A stretch of DNA of 64,000 nt from Diphasiastrum complanatum (lineage: Eukaryota; Streptophyta; Lycopodiopsida; Lycopodiales; Lycopodiaceae): the NCBI GenBank assembly GCA_029204225.1, contig CM055103.1:8204866-8268865 (forward strand). The letters run 5' to 3'. A program made the position numbers and the translations under genes. Below are positions 20,382-31,469 of this stretch, piece by piece (within the stretch, counting starts at the first letter, position 1; each line of letters starts with the position of its first letter). The notes beneath the pieces were generated by a model. The model was not told where the DNA came from. It made no database searches and was given only the letters and a program-made list of their open reading frames with translations.

Positions 20382-21507
20382 TATGTTTCCACTAACTAGT
20401 TTAGTTGCATTTTAGCTATTTTCTTGCTTTTTAGAGTAGCTTAGGTAGATTTTTGGGAGTTTAGAGTTAGTTTTCTCTATTTTTTTTGTGTTTGGACTAT
20501 TCATAGCTAACAGAGGAGGTGTGAGAGGTAGAGGAGGCCCTGAACAACCTCTAAGGGCTTGAAACCCAAACCAATCATCCAAAAAACTCAAAAAATACAC
20601 CAATCTATATTTTGGAGGGAAAAAGAGCCAAAAAAAACTCACCAGATTTTTATATCTCCAGAATCAGTGGGAATTAACCCTTGCATGACTGGCAGTAGCT
20701 CCAAGGTACTGTCCCAAACCTGCATAGAAGTCTACAAGAGTTAGTTCCAAGCAGATTGTAAAAATCAGAGGAAAATCATAAAAAAATCAAAAAAAATTCA
20801 AATCTTCATAAGAACTCTCGCAGAGGCCTCTGAAGTTCCATCTTAGTGAGACCAGGACACAAAGAAGCTTGCGAGAGTTAGTTTGATGATTAAGTGCCTG
20901 TGCGAGAGTTTCTAGTGAAAAAAAGATGGGAAAGTACAATGAACCCTCGCAGGCAGTGAAATTTTCAGTTCCAGTGGTCAAGAACTCTCGCAGAGGATTC
21001 TGAAGTTCCATCTTAGTGAGATTAGGACACAAAAGAGCTTGCAAGAGTTAGTTTGATTCTAGTGAGAAGAAAATTGGATTTAAGTGCAAAAAAATCACTA
21101 AAAAGTGAAGATCAAGCAAATCCTTCCAATAAAAACTCTCGCAGACCCTCTCAATCGATTCAAAATTTCAATTTACATTAGTGATGAAGCCTGCGAGAGT
21201 TAGTATGAAGATCTGGTGAAGATCAAGCACAAAAAGTGATTTTGAACCCTCGTAGATAGTGAAATGTTCACTTCTTGCAAGAGTTAACTCTTGCACAGAA
21301 TTCTATAGTGAGATCTGACCTAGATCCAGCTACTGTGAAGCTCGCGAGAGTTACTTCCCAGAGATCTGAAAGATATCAAGTTTTTTACCTGCAAAACAGC
21401 TAAAGAACCCTCACACAGCCAACCCTCGCACAGGATAACCCTCACAAACTAGATTAGTAGAAAGATCTACATCAGATCCAGCTACTGTCAAAATCTCAGG
21501 TCAATCA
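20382..21507 (+). other. Element B leader with repeated AACTCTCGCAG motif
   Basis: About 1.1 kb without a long ORF. From about 20810 on it contains a dozen copies or near-copies of AACTCTCGCAG (20813, 20988, 21136) and its complement CTGCGAGAGTT (20871, 20901, 21041, 21193, 21341), plus AACCCTCGCA variants (20945, 21245, 21420). The direct/inverted mixture could form hairpins. The same motif fills the spacer before the aORF. The leader of this clade would be expected to hold the packaging signal. Confidence 0.7.
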
Positions 21508-22856
21508 GTGCAAGGAGTAAAAAGTTATCAAGAAAAAATCACTGCAAAAGGCCTAAAATTCATTCCGGCTGATCAGATCGATCAGATCCTTGAAGATCCA
21601 GACTGCATCCTCAAAGTCAAGATGGGAAAACGAGAAAGGGTCCAGGACTATATTGAACAGGTCAAACATCTACGATCCGAGTGTAGTGCAGCCCAAACTC
21701 CTGATTATGCGGTGATCATGTGGTTCCTAACTGGATTACCACGAAGCATCAGAAGAAAATTGAAAAGACGGGAGCAGTACGCTACTCTGCAAGAAGCTAT
21801 GGAAGATGCCATCAGGAAAGATCCGATGACGAATATCCTTCCACCCACACTCCTACTCCCTCGATCGCATCATCATCATCAAACGCATTCGCTCTATCCA
21901 CGAAACTGCTGTTGGAGCAAATGACAAAATTACACAACCAGCAGCTGGAGCAACTTATGCGTAGTTTGACCAGAAATTGAAGGCCTTACAAGGAATTGTA
22001 GCAGTAATTCCACATCAACCGGAACCAACCCAGCTGCAGTATCCTCGACGAAAAAATGTATGGTGTTCAGTATGCACACAAAATCATACAGCGAACGAGT
22101 GTCCAATCCTAAAGCAAAATCTGAGACTGACACATAGATTCTGCCATCTGTGCAATGCAACATCGCATGATACAACATTTTGTCCGTTTAACCCCATGGC
22201 TGTTCAATAGAAGAGAAGTCCTTACCAGACTTCTTATCCTTATCATCAAGGGACACCTAATGCGACACCAAGGTACGACGCACCTAATCAACCACAATGC
22301 ATGGCCTTACCTGCTCCACCAGGGCCAGCTAATCAACAAGTGGCCCATGTAAATCTGACAGCAGCAGAACAAGAATTGCAAATGTCACCTCAACCTGAGC
22401 AGCAGCAGTGGTACGGACCAGATGAACCATCTATGGATGTTGCCATAAATGAATATGTTTCGGCCTATGCAGCTCAAACTCAACGTCAAGCTGGAAGAAA
22501 TTACGGCTACTACGGGTGCGGCAAGGGACACAAAATTGTAGAATGTCCCTACAAAGGACAATATACAACCTCTTGTCGGGATTGCGATTATGGACATTGT
22601 TTCAAGAATTGTCCATTTAAACCTGGAACCAGTGCACCTCTTAACCTCATTGCCATACAGCAATCAACAGTTCCAGCGGGGATGCCATCAAGAGGTCGAC
22701 ACGACCACGCTCATGTGTTAGCTGTTACGCGAGCACAGAAGAGGAAGGAAGTGGCTCCCTCACCACCACCATCGGTCACTGACGACCAACCCTCAACTTC
22801 AGCGCCATATCCAAATGTGAGGGAAGAGAGAAGACAGTACCAGAAAATAAGACACT
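21508..22856 (+). pseudogene. Element B gag
   Basis: Three frames are needed (switches near 21860 and 21975), with a TAG near 22208. The capsid part contains RVQDYIEQVKHLRSEC and MWFLTGLPRSIRRKLKRR. Four zinc knuckles follow: CSVCTQNHTANEC, CHLCNATSHDTTFC, a YGCGKGHKIVEC variant lacking the first Cys, and CRDCDYGHCFKNC. Three have the short CX2CX3HX4C spacing, counting the damaged one. A basic VTRAQKRKE linker follows before the protease region. Confidence 0.85.
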
Positions 22857-22859
22857 AGG

Positions 22860-23795
22860 TACAAAAATCACAAGAGGAGGAAAAAGAGCAAGAACGAAAC
22901 AATCCCACAGAACCTCCAGTCGGCATCGAACGGGAACTGCAAACGGGCTCACCATTACGCACTGATCAGAATGATCGGTTGCACCAACATGAATCACCTT
23001 TTCACATGGTGGAGCCTGAGGAACCACGCACTAAAAGGCTTGCACTCTTGTTGTCAACCCACGTTAGTTTACCCCTCGGAGAACTACTGCGGATTGCACC
23101 ACAAGCGAAAAGCCTTTTAGCTGAATGGGCCAAAGCGGATGAGGAGCCAGTAGCGCCTGAGCCCATATATTGTGCGGGCTATGATGAAACAAGTAACGTC
23201 CTCCACATCGGAGCAGAATGGGAAAGTGAGGAACACAACATCACTTTGCCAATCAAACACAAGAGATACGAGGACGAGGCGGTGGTGGTAGGGGAGGATC
23301 GGGTGTCAATCTGATCTCCACTACTTTGTACAAAACATGGGGATTACAAGGATTGAAGCCAGCCAGATTCGCCATCAAGGTAGCAGATCAATCCTGTGTG
23401 AAACCAAAAGGTGTAGTTGCTGATATTCTCGTAAGGATAGCAGGCATGTAGTACGTAATTACTTTTGTGGTCATGGATATACCTGAATCTCCATTTGCAT
23501 ACCGTATTTTACTGGGAAGACCATGGTTGAGGGCTGCGCAAGTAGTACACAACTGGGGTACAGGGAAACTCACCTTCGAGAATAGAGAACAGGCTGTAAA
23601 GGTAGATCCAACCACATGGGCGGTAAAACCTATTGCACCCAAAGCCGATGACGGATCATCCACAACAGATCATACGATTGACCACCCAAGGCCAGCCAAG
23701 GGAGGTCACTATCATTCAGAGACGGATGTCATGAGATGGATGGATGCATTAGCAACTATTGATTGCCAGACATGTCAATATGAATCAGATCCATA
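22860..23795 (+). pseudogene. Element B protease region
   Basis: The pre-protease segment (YCAGYDETSNVLHIGAEWES) leads to the active-site region at about 23285-23310. A one-base shift and a substitution leave GGGSGVNLIS, so the catalytic Asp seen in element A (IDGGSG) is missing. The downstream FAYRILLGRPWLRAAQVV segment at 23490-23545 is intact. Dead protease of the Tat type. Confidence 0.78.
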
Positions 23796-23826
23796 ATCGA
23801 ATACATTTTCACCCAAATGTTACACT

Positions 23827-24612
23827 ATGGACACACCAATCACATTTGGGGTGAATATGATAAACGTAGCATGGTTGTCAATGGAGCCGATTGAGAACCC
23901 AGTGGACGATGATCTAGTCCCTTGGCAACATGCTCTAACTTATAATAAGGAGATTGAGCTGACTGATGAACAAGTCCTACACCACATGGACCAGATCGTT
24001 ACGAAACCAAGAAGGTACCAGCTCAACCACCACAAAGGTCTGCTATGACGAAAGTCTCAAGGATCGAACCACCCAAGGCACCTGCAAATAAGAAGAATCA
24101 GTTGAAGCAATGCTACAACCAGGTGATCCGATGGAGTGACCTTCCGAAAGAGGCAATAGTTACAATAGACATTGATATTCGCAACTATGAGACGAACATC
24201 ACAGCAGTCCCGAAGAAAGACAACAACGATGAACCCACCAAAATGACAAAAAAGGGCAAGAAGAAGGTGTTGGATTCCTTGAAGTCAATCAAGTTGGACT
24301 CAAATACAGCGTCATCTTCTACACATGTGACAGAAAATAAAAAAATGACCAGTCGGGCCAAGATCAATATGCTGAAAGAGGAATCTTGACGAGCTCCAGT
24401 TCATGAGATGCCTGATACTTTCAAGAATTATATATTGGATGACGTGGTAATCATGATGCCGCAAGCCCAATGAGAACCTGATCAAAGTCAGGCACCAGCG
24501 GAACAAGTCTTCGAGGGACCTGTGCGAACACAGCCGATGAATCTTGTGCAACTAGGAGAAGAAGAAATGTTAGTGCATGTGGGAGAGCAGTTAACACCCA
24601 CGCAGTTCAAGA
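23827..24612 (+). pseudogene. Element B protease-RT linker
   Basis: It starts with MDTPITFGVNMINVAWLSM. A Lys-rich linker (MTKKGKKKVLDSLKSIKL) follows, then the pre-RT segment VFEGPVRTQPMNLV and VHVGEQLTPTQFKRL, ending near 24612. Stops at 24046, 24389 and 24472 (the last near MPQAQ) break it. RT then resumes about 150 residues later than expected, so the N-terminal half of RT is deleted here. Confidence 0.75.
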
Positions 24613-25005
24613 GACTACGATGGGGAACTTATGGGGAACTTATGCCTATAAAGTGATGCCATTCAGACTTTGCAATGCCCCAAGCACTTTCCAGCGAGTC
24701 ATGCAGACGACATTCAAAAATTATTTGCAAAAAGTTTTGGAAATTTTTTTGGACGATCTATGCGTGCATGGACCAGATTCAGAACACTTATCCAATTTGG
24801 AGAAGGTGCTACAAAAATGCCGCGAATACCAGATCTCCCTGAATCCAGAAAAATGTCAATTCTGGGCGACGCATGGCTTGATACTTGGCCATATAGTGTC
24901 AAGACACGGGATCGCCACAGATCTATCAAAGATCAGGATCATTGTTGATCTACCACCACCAGGGACAATCCGCGAGGTCTAGATTCTCATGGGTCATGCT
25001 AACTA
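24613..25005 (+). pseudogene. Element B reverse transcriptase, C-terminal half
   Basis: The sequence enters at TYAYKVMPFRLCNAPSTFQ and contains EIFLDDLCVHG, the FLDD catalytic motif usual for the Tat/Athila clade. It continues through NPEKCQFWATHGLILGHIVS to a stop at about 24981. The first half, with the first catalytic Asp, is missing. A 7-bp duplicated GGGGAAC/TTATGGGGAAC at the join hints at an illegitimate event. Confidence 0.85.
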
Positions 25006-25618
25006 TTATAGGATCTTCATTTTTTATTTTGCGGAGTTAGCCAGACCAATTTACAAGCTCACAATGGATCCACATTGGAATGAGGAAGCTCTAAAGGCTT
25101 TCCAGAAGATTAATGATGCATTGGTCTCAGCACCAATCCTACGACCACCCAATTGGTCCATTGAGTTCCACGTGCATACGGACGCATCGAAGTATGCAGT
25201 TGGAGCAGTCTTAACCTAGCCAAGTGAACACAAAAAAGATTTTCCAATCCGATTTGCAAGCTGACAGCTCAGTGATACCGAAATGAATTATTCAACCACA
25301 GAACGAGAAGCACTGGCAATGATCTATGCGGTTAAGAAGTTTCGACACTATTTGATGCCCACACATTTTGCTTTTTATATGGACCATCAACCCTTCCTAT
25401 ATCTCATTAATAAAACTTGCAATACCGGGAGAATCATCAGTTGGCTCCTGTTGTTGTTGGAATTTGATTTTCGGATAGTACTTCACAAGGGAAAACAACA
25501 CTACATGGCAGATCATGTGTCACAAATCAAGAAAAAGGAGATTGCAACCCAACCCGACGGCAGATGTTGTCTTATTTTACGTGGATACAGTACTAGAATG
25601 GGCTACCGACATTATTGA
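25006..25618 (+). pseudogene. Element B RNase H
   Basis: The connection segment (NYYRIFIFYFAELARPIYKL) is followed by RNase H motifs: HVHTDASKYAVGAVLT (Asp), a stop at 25219, STTEREALAMIYAVKKFRHY (Glu), MDHQPFLYL (Asp kept, Thr changed to Met), and MADHVSQI. A frameshift near 25560 moves into the integrase frame. The family role is removal of genomic RNA after cDNA synthesis. Confidence 0.85.
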
Positions 25619-26637
25619 ATATCTAATGCGGGGCCAACCAAACAAATCACTACCAAAGGCGGAACAGCAAAAATTGATCTTGAAAGCTAGACCTTATCAG
25701 CTGATTGCTGGCCAATTGTACCAAAGAGGTCTAGACGGAATTCTTCGGCAGTGTATTCTTCCTCATGAGACCACCCAGATCATTTCGCTTTCACATGAAG
25801 GCATGGGTGGAGGTCATTTTGCATCTGACATTACAGTTCGCAAGATCCTGCAATCAGGATGTTGGTGGCCAACGATTCATAAAGACACAGAGGAATACTT
25901 GAAAAAGTGCGATGTGTGCCAAAGGGCAAGAAGACCAACGAGATTGAACTATGATCTACTGCACCCAGTCTTAGCCCAAGCACTGTTCAAAAAATGGGGA
26001 TTGGATTATATTGGTCCAATTCACCCTACGGCAAGGAGTTCCCAGGCTCGATACATAATCGTAGCCATAGACTACCTCACCAAATGGGTCGAAGCCAAGG
26101 CAGTACGAGTAGCTGATGCTAGGACCACTGCCAAGTTCCTTTATGAAAATATCATTGTGTGCTTCGGGTGCCTGGTGGAACTAGTCAGTGATCGCAGAAG
26201 CCATTTTATCAACGAGACCAGCAAGGTCCTATTGGAGGAATTCTTTATGATCCACAGAACTAGTACGCCTTATTATCCTCGTGGTAATGGGCAAGCAAAA
26301 TCATCCAATAAGATCCTGTGTAGCGTGCTCACGAAAATAGTTGAAGCTAGCAGATCAGATTGGGAACACAAGTTGCATGCTGCATTGTGGGCACTCAAGA
26401 CAACATATAAAGGGAGCACTGATCAAACACTCTTCCAATTGGTGTATGGTCAGGATGTTGTGATGCCACTAGAGTTTTTAGTTTTTTCATTAAGGATTGC
26501 CACCGCGCAACGTCTTAATGAGTCCAAATCTCTACAGCCACGCCACGAAGCTCTGCATAAACTCTATGAAACATGCTTACTAGCTGTGCATGCACTGGCA
26601 ACTGAAAACGAAATCTGCATCCATCAGCTTTTGCAAC
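25550..26637 (+). pseudogene. Element B integrase, catalytic Glu lost
   Basis: An open frame covers the HHCC zinc site (LSHEGMGGGHFASD, CDVCQRARRP), catalytic Asp in WGLDYIGP, Asp in VSDRRSHF, and NGQAKSSNKIL. In the last motif the third catalytic residue is Lys. The minus-strand Tat copy at 2698 has NGQAES there, so a G-to-A change removed the Glu. After ...NEICIHQLLQL the frame runs into an inverted foreign segment at about 26637. Confidence 0.85.
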
Positions 26638-26972
26638 TCATGCTTGATCAGTTATGTATAGTTCAGGTTGCAATGGTAGTAATGGCTCACCTTGGGGACT
26701 GCTCCGTCCACCAAAGGTATGGTATGTTGGACTACTGTTGGCGGAATGCCCTTTAGATCACTATAGCTCCAGGCAAAACAATCTTTATATTCCATCAACA
26801 AGGATCGTAGTCTCTTGAACTACGTGGGTGTTAACTGCTCTCCCACATGCACTATCCTTTCTTCTTCTCCTGGCTCCACAAGATTCATTGGATGTGTTCG
26901 CGTAGGTCCCTCAAAGACTTGTTCTACTGGTGCCTAACTTTGATCAGGTTCTCATTGGGCTTGCGACATCAT
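26637..26972 (-). repeat. Inverted copy of the pre-RT/RT-N segment inside the integrase C-terminus
   Basis: Read on the minus strand, these ~335 bp encode the pre-RT and RT N-terminal region (VFEGPTRTHPMNLVEPGEEE, VHVGEQLTPT, LLMEYKDCFAWSYSDLKG, IPLVDGAVPKV). The start duplicates 24450-24612 in reverse, and the rest supplies RT sequence that is deleted at 24612. Microhomology marks both borders: the left at CAGCTTTTGCAACTCA, the right at CATCATGATTACC versus GTAATCATGATG at 24448. Confidence 0.85.
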
Positions 26973-27222
26973 GATTACCAAGGAAAGACGCAAGGCTTGG
27001 CATGATCGCAGATTACAAAAGAAGGATCTTTGTTCAAGAGATTTGGTCCTGATGTATAAAACCAAGGCGATCAAGGAGAAGTTAAAATTCACGGGCGAAG
27101 GTCCTTATAGGATAAAGGAAATTCTTAATCATGGGGCCGTGAACTTAGAACAGCTTGATGGGACGCCCTTTGACACACCCATCAATGGTAGCCGGTTGCA
27201 CAAGTACTGGCCACCACAGTAA
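26971..27222 (+). pseudogene. Element B integrase C-terminal tail
   Basis: The integrase frame resumes after the inverted segment (ERRKAWHDRRLQKKDL), followed by a GPY-like module (KLKFTGEGPYRIKEILNHGA, INGSRLHKYWPPQ) and a stop at 27220. No chromodomain is present, as expected for the Tat clade. Confidence 0.8.
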
Positions 27223-28307
27223 GACAGATCCAGATTGGGGGTGATGGCACGTTACAAAAAGCTAATCTGCTCAGCAATTATCACTAGATCTAAGGAGATC
27301 AAGCCAAATCAAGCTAAATCCATCAAGATTCAGCCAGATCTGGCAAGATCGGAGAAATCCATCAAAATCCAAGGAGGATCCAGATCTTGATAGGGTCAAA
27401 AAGGAAGCAGATCATCAGATTGACTGAGGGATCTACTACCAAGAATCCATCAGAACCTCCAAAGCACTACCAACAGTCAGATCAAGTCTGGATGAAGCTG
27501 ATTACCAGTTTACAAAAGTTCAAAATCAGAAAATCTCAAGATCTCGTCAAAAAAACACTCTGAAGGAGCACTTTTTTCATGATTTTTTGAGATCCCCTGG
27601 GAGATAGCTCTTGAAAATTGGACAGTCACTAGATCTGACCTAGATGCATCCATTAAAATCTCTGTGAGAATTCCTGACGGAGGAATCATCATTTTTTAGT
27701 GTATGCGAGAGTTTCCATAAGCAAAATTTTTAGAATTCTCGCAGAGCATCAAGATCAACTTACCAACTCTCGCAAGGTGTCTAAATGGAATCAGAACAGT
27801 GAAATTAGCCTACCTACATGGTCTAATCTTGAAAATCCAATCATAGGAACAAGTTGTGCGAGAGATCACTTCCTGCGAGAGTTGAACCCTCGTAGACAGC
27901 CTGAACCCTCGCAGAACCTTCCAAATCACCTTCTGAACTCTCGCAAACTTCCCTGAGGTCTTAGAATTTTGTGAAGAAGGTGCCTGCCAAAATTTGGGTG
28001 GAACTGAACAAGGAAAAATGAATTTCACCTAATACGCACTCTAAATTCCGCTATATAAGGGCTTAATTCGAGTCATTTGTCACCTTTGCTAGCGAAGCTC
28101 TGTCGAAATTTCCACTGAAAATACCAAGTTTTCTGTTTTCAACCAAACTTCCTACCAACTGTCATTTGCTCATATTAAACACTGATCTACACTCTGAACT
28201 ACAATCATTGTCATCCAACACTCATTATTCTCAGTTTTCTACTGTTTCCTTCTATTTTCCACCGTTTTTCTACCTGACTTTTTCGACCACTAATTATCAT
28301 TGCTAAC
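27223..28307 (+). promoter_or_regulatory. Spacer with repeated motif and internal TATA promoter for the aORF
   Basis: Noncoding spacer between pol and aORF. From 27700 to 27960 it carries further copies of the leader motif: GCGAGAGTT (27709, 27872), CTCTCGCAG-type (27739, 27766, 27931) and AACCCTCGCAG/AACCCTCGTAG (27882, 27903). A TATA box (TATATAAG, 28052-28059) lies about 250 bp before the aORF ATG at 28308. The segment from about 27840 to 28095 is conserved at 58670-58930. A separate transcript for the aORF is inferred. Confidence 0.6.
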
Positions 28308-31300
28308 ATGGCCTCCTCATCCTTTGAAGACTCTGGCGCCAAATAGGTGATCCAGCGTGACATCCCTGAGGCCACACATATTTGGTCTCTACCCTTTGAC
28401 ACTTTGATCCAACCATGGCTGTAGACAGCCGGGCCCCTCCTTGAAGCAATGGGTTTTTACTTGGCACTCTTCCATTCTGAGATTAACATGGGCCTCGCCC
28501 TTCACGCTTACGCCACCTGGGACAAGGACAAGGCTCATTTCCACTTCCTGTACCAAGGTACCACGTACAAGGTTAGGATTAACGCCGACTTGATGATCAC
28601 CATTGGCATTATGTCCAGTGATCGTCAACCCATCTCCCATCACCACGCCAAAGCTCTGATCAAACCATTCGTCAACCAAACCACACCAGAAATTTCCATC
28701 CAGACTAACAATGCTTACCTAATAGAAGCTTTCACGGAACCCGTCATTCAGTCAGCTGTGCATCTGTTGAATAACTTTCCAGTTATTTCATCATTTTTCA
28801 AGGACAGAATCCAGTCTACGCTGTTGAGTCAGATAGTGGAATCCTTTCTGGAATTTTCTAACCCCTCCGTTGTGCCATACGACTAGTATAGCTTCCTTAT
28901 TCGAGAACTAACAAACTCCATCAAACCCAACAACCGTGAGCGAATCGCAGTAGGCCCCCTGTTGTGTAACTTTGTCTATGCACTTCTTGAGACAAAAGTG
29001 CGCGGTTTCCAATGCTCATCCCTCCTATGTACCCTTGTGCCACATACTAACCTTTACCCACCATCTCAAGCTACCTCATTCCAACCTACAGTCATTAACA
29101 CAAAGGCCAACAAACGAATGTGTGGCATTGCCTCTACATCCACATCTCCACCTGTTACCCGACGACATGTCTCCACTGCCGCACTAACTACTCCATCAAC
29201 CACCGCCACTTCTTCTTTCGTGCAACCCCCCCATTCCAATTACTTTTGTCGTTACCTCTCTTCCTATTCCATCCACATATGTTTCTATCTCCATCCTCAT
29301 TTTTCCTATTGATACCACTCCTACTTCTCTTCCAGTGTCCGCTGCTCCATCCATCACCATTGCATCCTCCATTACTCCTGCCACCACCATTGCTCCTCTC
29401 ACATTCAACCCTTCTGATTCGCAACTGTCCCCTGACACTCTGGCATGGATGCAAGTTATCAATTTTTCACCCCCACGCTAGACACTTTCTGCTCCATCCT
29501 CACCTTCTTCCATACTCCACACCACCCTTCAGTTCCCCACTGTTTCTCCCATCCTCTCATTCGGACAAACCGTCCTCGCCCCTGTTTCCACAGTTGTTTC
29601 TCACACCCCACCCGCTTCGCCAAAGGTTGCCAAGGGCAGCCAACCGCTGTCTGATGACACATTTGTACAAACAGTTTTTGTAGCATCACCAGATCGGACT
29701 GACCCTACCACCCCAGATGGCATCAGGAAAATTTGATCAAAGACAATGATGATGAAATTCCACAAGTCGTCAGGGCCGATACAACACAAGCCCCTGCCAG
29801 TGTCAGTGTACCAGCTGCTCCCACGGATCTAACGACGACATATCAAATCCTAGGAAAATATATCCTAGATGTGGTAGCAGCCAAAGCTATTCTGGAAAGC
29901 AGGGTACTACAGTTGGCAACAAGTAATACACAGCTGCGAGCAGACCTCACCAAGCTGTAGCAAGAGCTGATTCTGGCTCAGCAATACGAACAAGCAGGGC
30001 ACCAGGAGATTGCCAAGTTGCAACAGAAGGAGGAGGGCCTAAACAAATATATTCAAAGCCTCTCCAAAGGGCTGATGGAGGCCTCCACAAAGGTGCGGGA
30101 GCTTCAAACTGAAGCATTCCAATGGCTTGCTCCCATTCAGACGTAACTTACACTTTTGGAAGCAGAGAACACGCGTTTGGAGATGAAGGTTAAAGCCTTA
30201 CAAGATGAGAAGCTCGTCTGGTTAGCTCAATCTGCACCGGACACAAGGCCACTCTCCCAATCAGAGATGAATCTTCTACGACATAAGATGCAGATTTATA
30301 GCCAAACCCTATACAGCTACTAGACGGAGTTCAATAAGTATCGGACAAGCACAACACAAAAGCTCGTCCAAGCCAAGCAAGCCCTCAAGGCATGCCAGAA
30401 ATACATGGAAACGAAGGCCCAGCCCTCCCCCGTGGTAATCTCACCGCCACCTAATTTTGACGCTGCACAGGCTAGTACCAGTCAAGATCAGAGCCAGCAG
30501 GCAGCAGGGGGATTTCAACCAGATTAAGGGTCCGAAGGCCAGGACCAAGGGCAGACAGATGTGGCCGTTGAGACGCGCGACCAGAGCCAAGGCGCAACCA
30601 CCAGCCAGGGCCCAACAACATCATCCAAAGGGTCACGAACAATATCTGCCTGTCGGGCCTTCCGGAGAACGAAATCCGTGGAGGAGAACATTAATGAATT
30701 TTTATCCAAATATCCCCACAAGTCATCAAGAGGCAGTTGGCAGTTATCATTCTCAGATCAGAACATCAAGGAAAAATAACTGCAAGCCTTACCTACCCTC
30801 CAACCACAACCGGAGTGGTGCCAGTAGTTATTTGAGAGAGACCCTGCGACCATCAGGGCTTACGTGACGAGTCCGCAACAGTTATGGGTGAATGCGCATT
30901 TCCTGCCATGTCCAAGAAGATCCAAATGGACGGAATGTGGCACTCCTCTGGACCAGATCACACTCAACAATTTCAACTGGCCAATCATCAAATCCGAATA
31001 TGGGTGGACAACAGATGTAGACGTCAGAGGGCTCTCTCCGCATTCGCCAGCCACTACATCAATTGCCCCGATTCCACAGTCCGCGCGGCAACCACTTACG
31101 CCCCGGACTTGGAATATTTAATGGGCATTGAAACAAAATGGGATGATTTTCTTCCCTCCATATTTTTTGATCCAAATAAGATGCTCGCTTCCGATAAAGT
31201 CGAAGACCAGCTGCCGGTCGCTCGCGTATATTATCGAGCTGCATTCCTTGGCGATCCCTGGACAAAACGATTCCAAGCATGGGTGGATCATGAATGGTTG

Positions 31301-31423
31301 ATAGGAGTTCACAAGTCCTTCCACACGCCAAAGGACTTGAAGAAACTGGATCGTCTCAACTTCATGGAAGACGTTATGGGATATCTCATCCACCAGAGGC
31401 GGTCCAAGAGAACTCTCTACTAA
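28308..31423 (+). pseudogene. Element B 3' extra ORF (aORF)
   Basis: It starts at ATG 28308 (MASSSFEDSGAK). Domains: a conserved N-terminal domain (LFHSEINMGLALHAYATWD, QGTTYKVRINADLM) to about 28886; a Ser/Thr/Pro-rich stretch to 29700; a coiled coil at 29830-30300 (ATSNTQLRADLTKL, EIAKLQQKEEGLNKYIQSL); a Gln/Gly-rich linker; and a C-terminal domain at 30650-31423 (NEFLSKYPHKSSRGSW, MGIETKWDDFLPS, FYRAA-like YYRAAFLGDPW). At least nine stops, mostly TAG at Gln positions, plus frameshifts break it. It may be distantly related to the plant transposon-associated proteins of Athila elements; unverified. Function unknown. Confidence 0.72.
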
Positions 31424-31469
31424 ACCGGCAGAGTGCTGAGGGACCGACACTACTTGAAGCCATGGGTCA
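31424..31469 (+). other. Conserved block before 3' LTR, no polypurine tract
   Basis: GAGGGACCGACACTACTT followed by a GCC(A/G)TGGGTC sequence directly precedes the LTR. It is conserved before the LTRs at 13023 and 56475 (minus). A typical purine run is absent at the exact LTR border. Confidence 0.55.

Noticed and set aside
29120-29683. 187-codon His/Leu/Ser/Pro-rich ORF
   Set aside because: It is a frame-shifted reading of the Ser/Thr/Pro-rich part of the aORF; the low-complexity codons stay open in several frames.
28962-31423. Envelope-like protein in the Tat 3' ORF
   Set aside because: No signal peptide, transmembrane segment or cleavage site was visible. The dominant features are a coiled coil and two soluble-looking domains.
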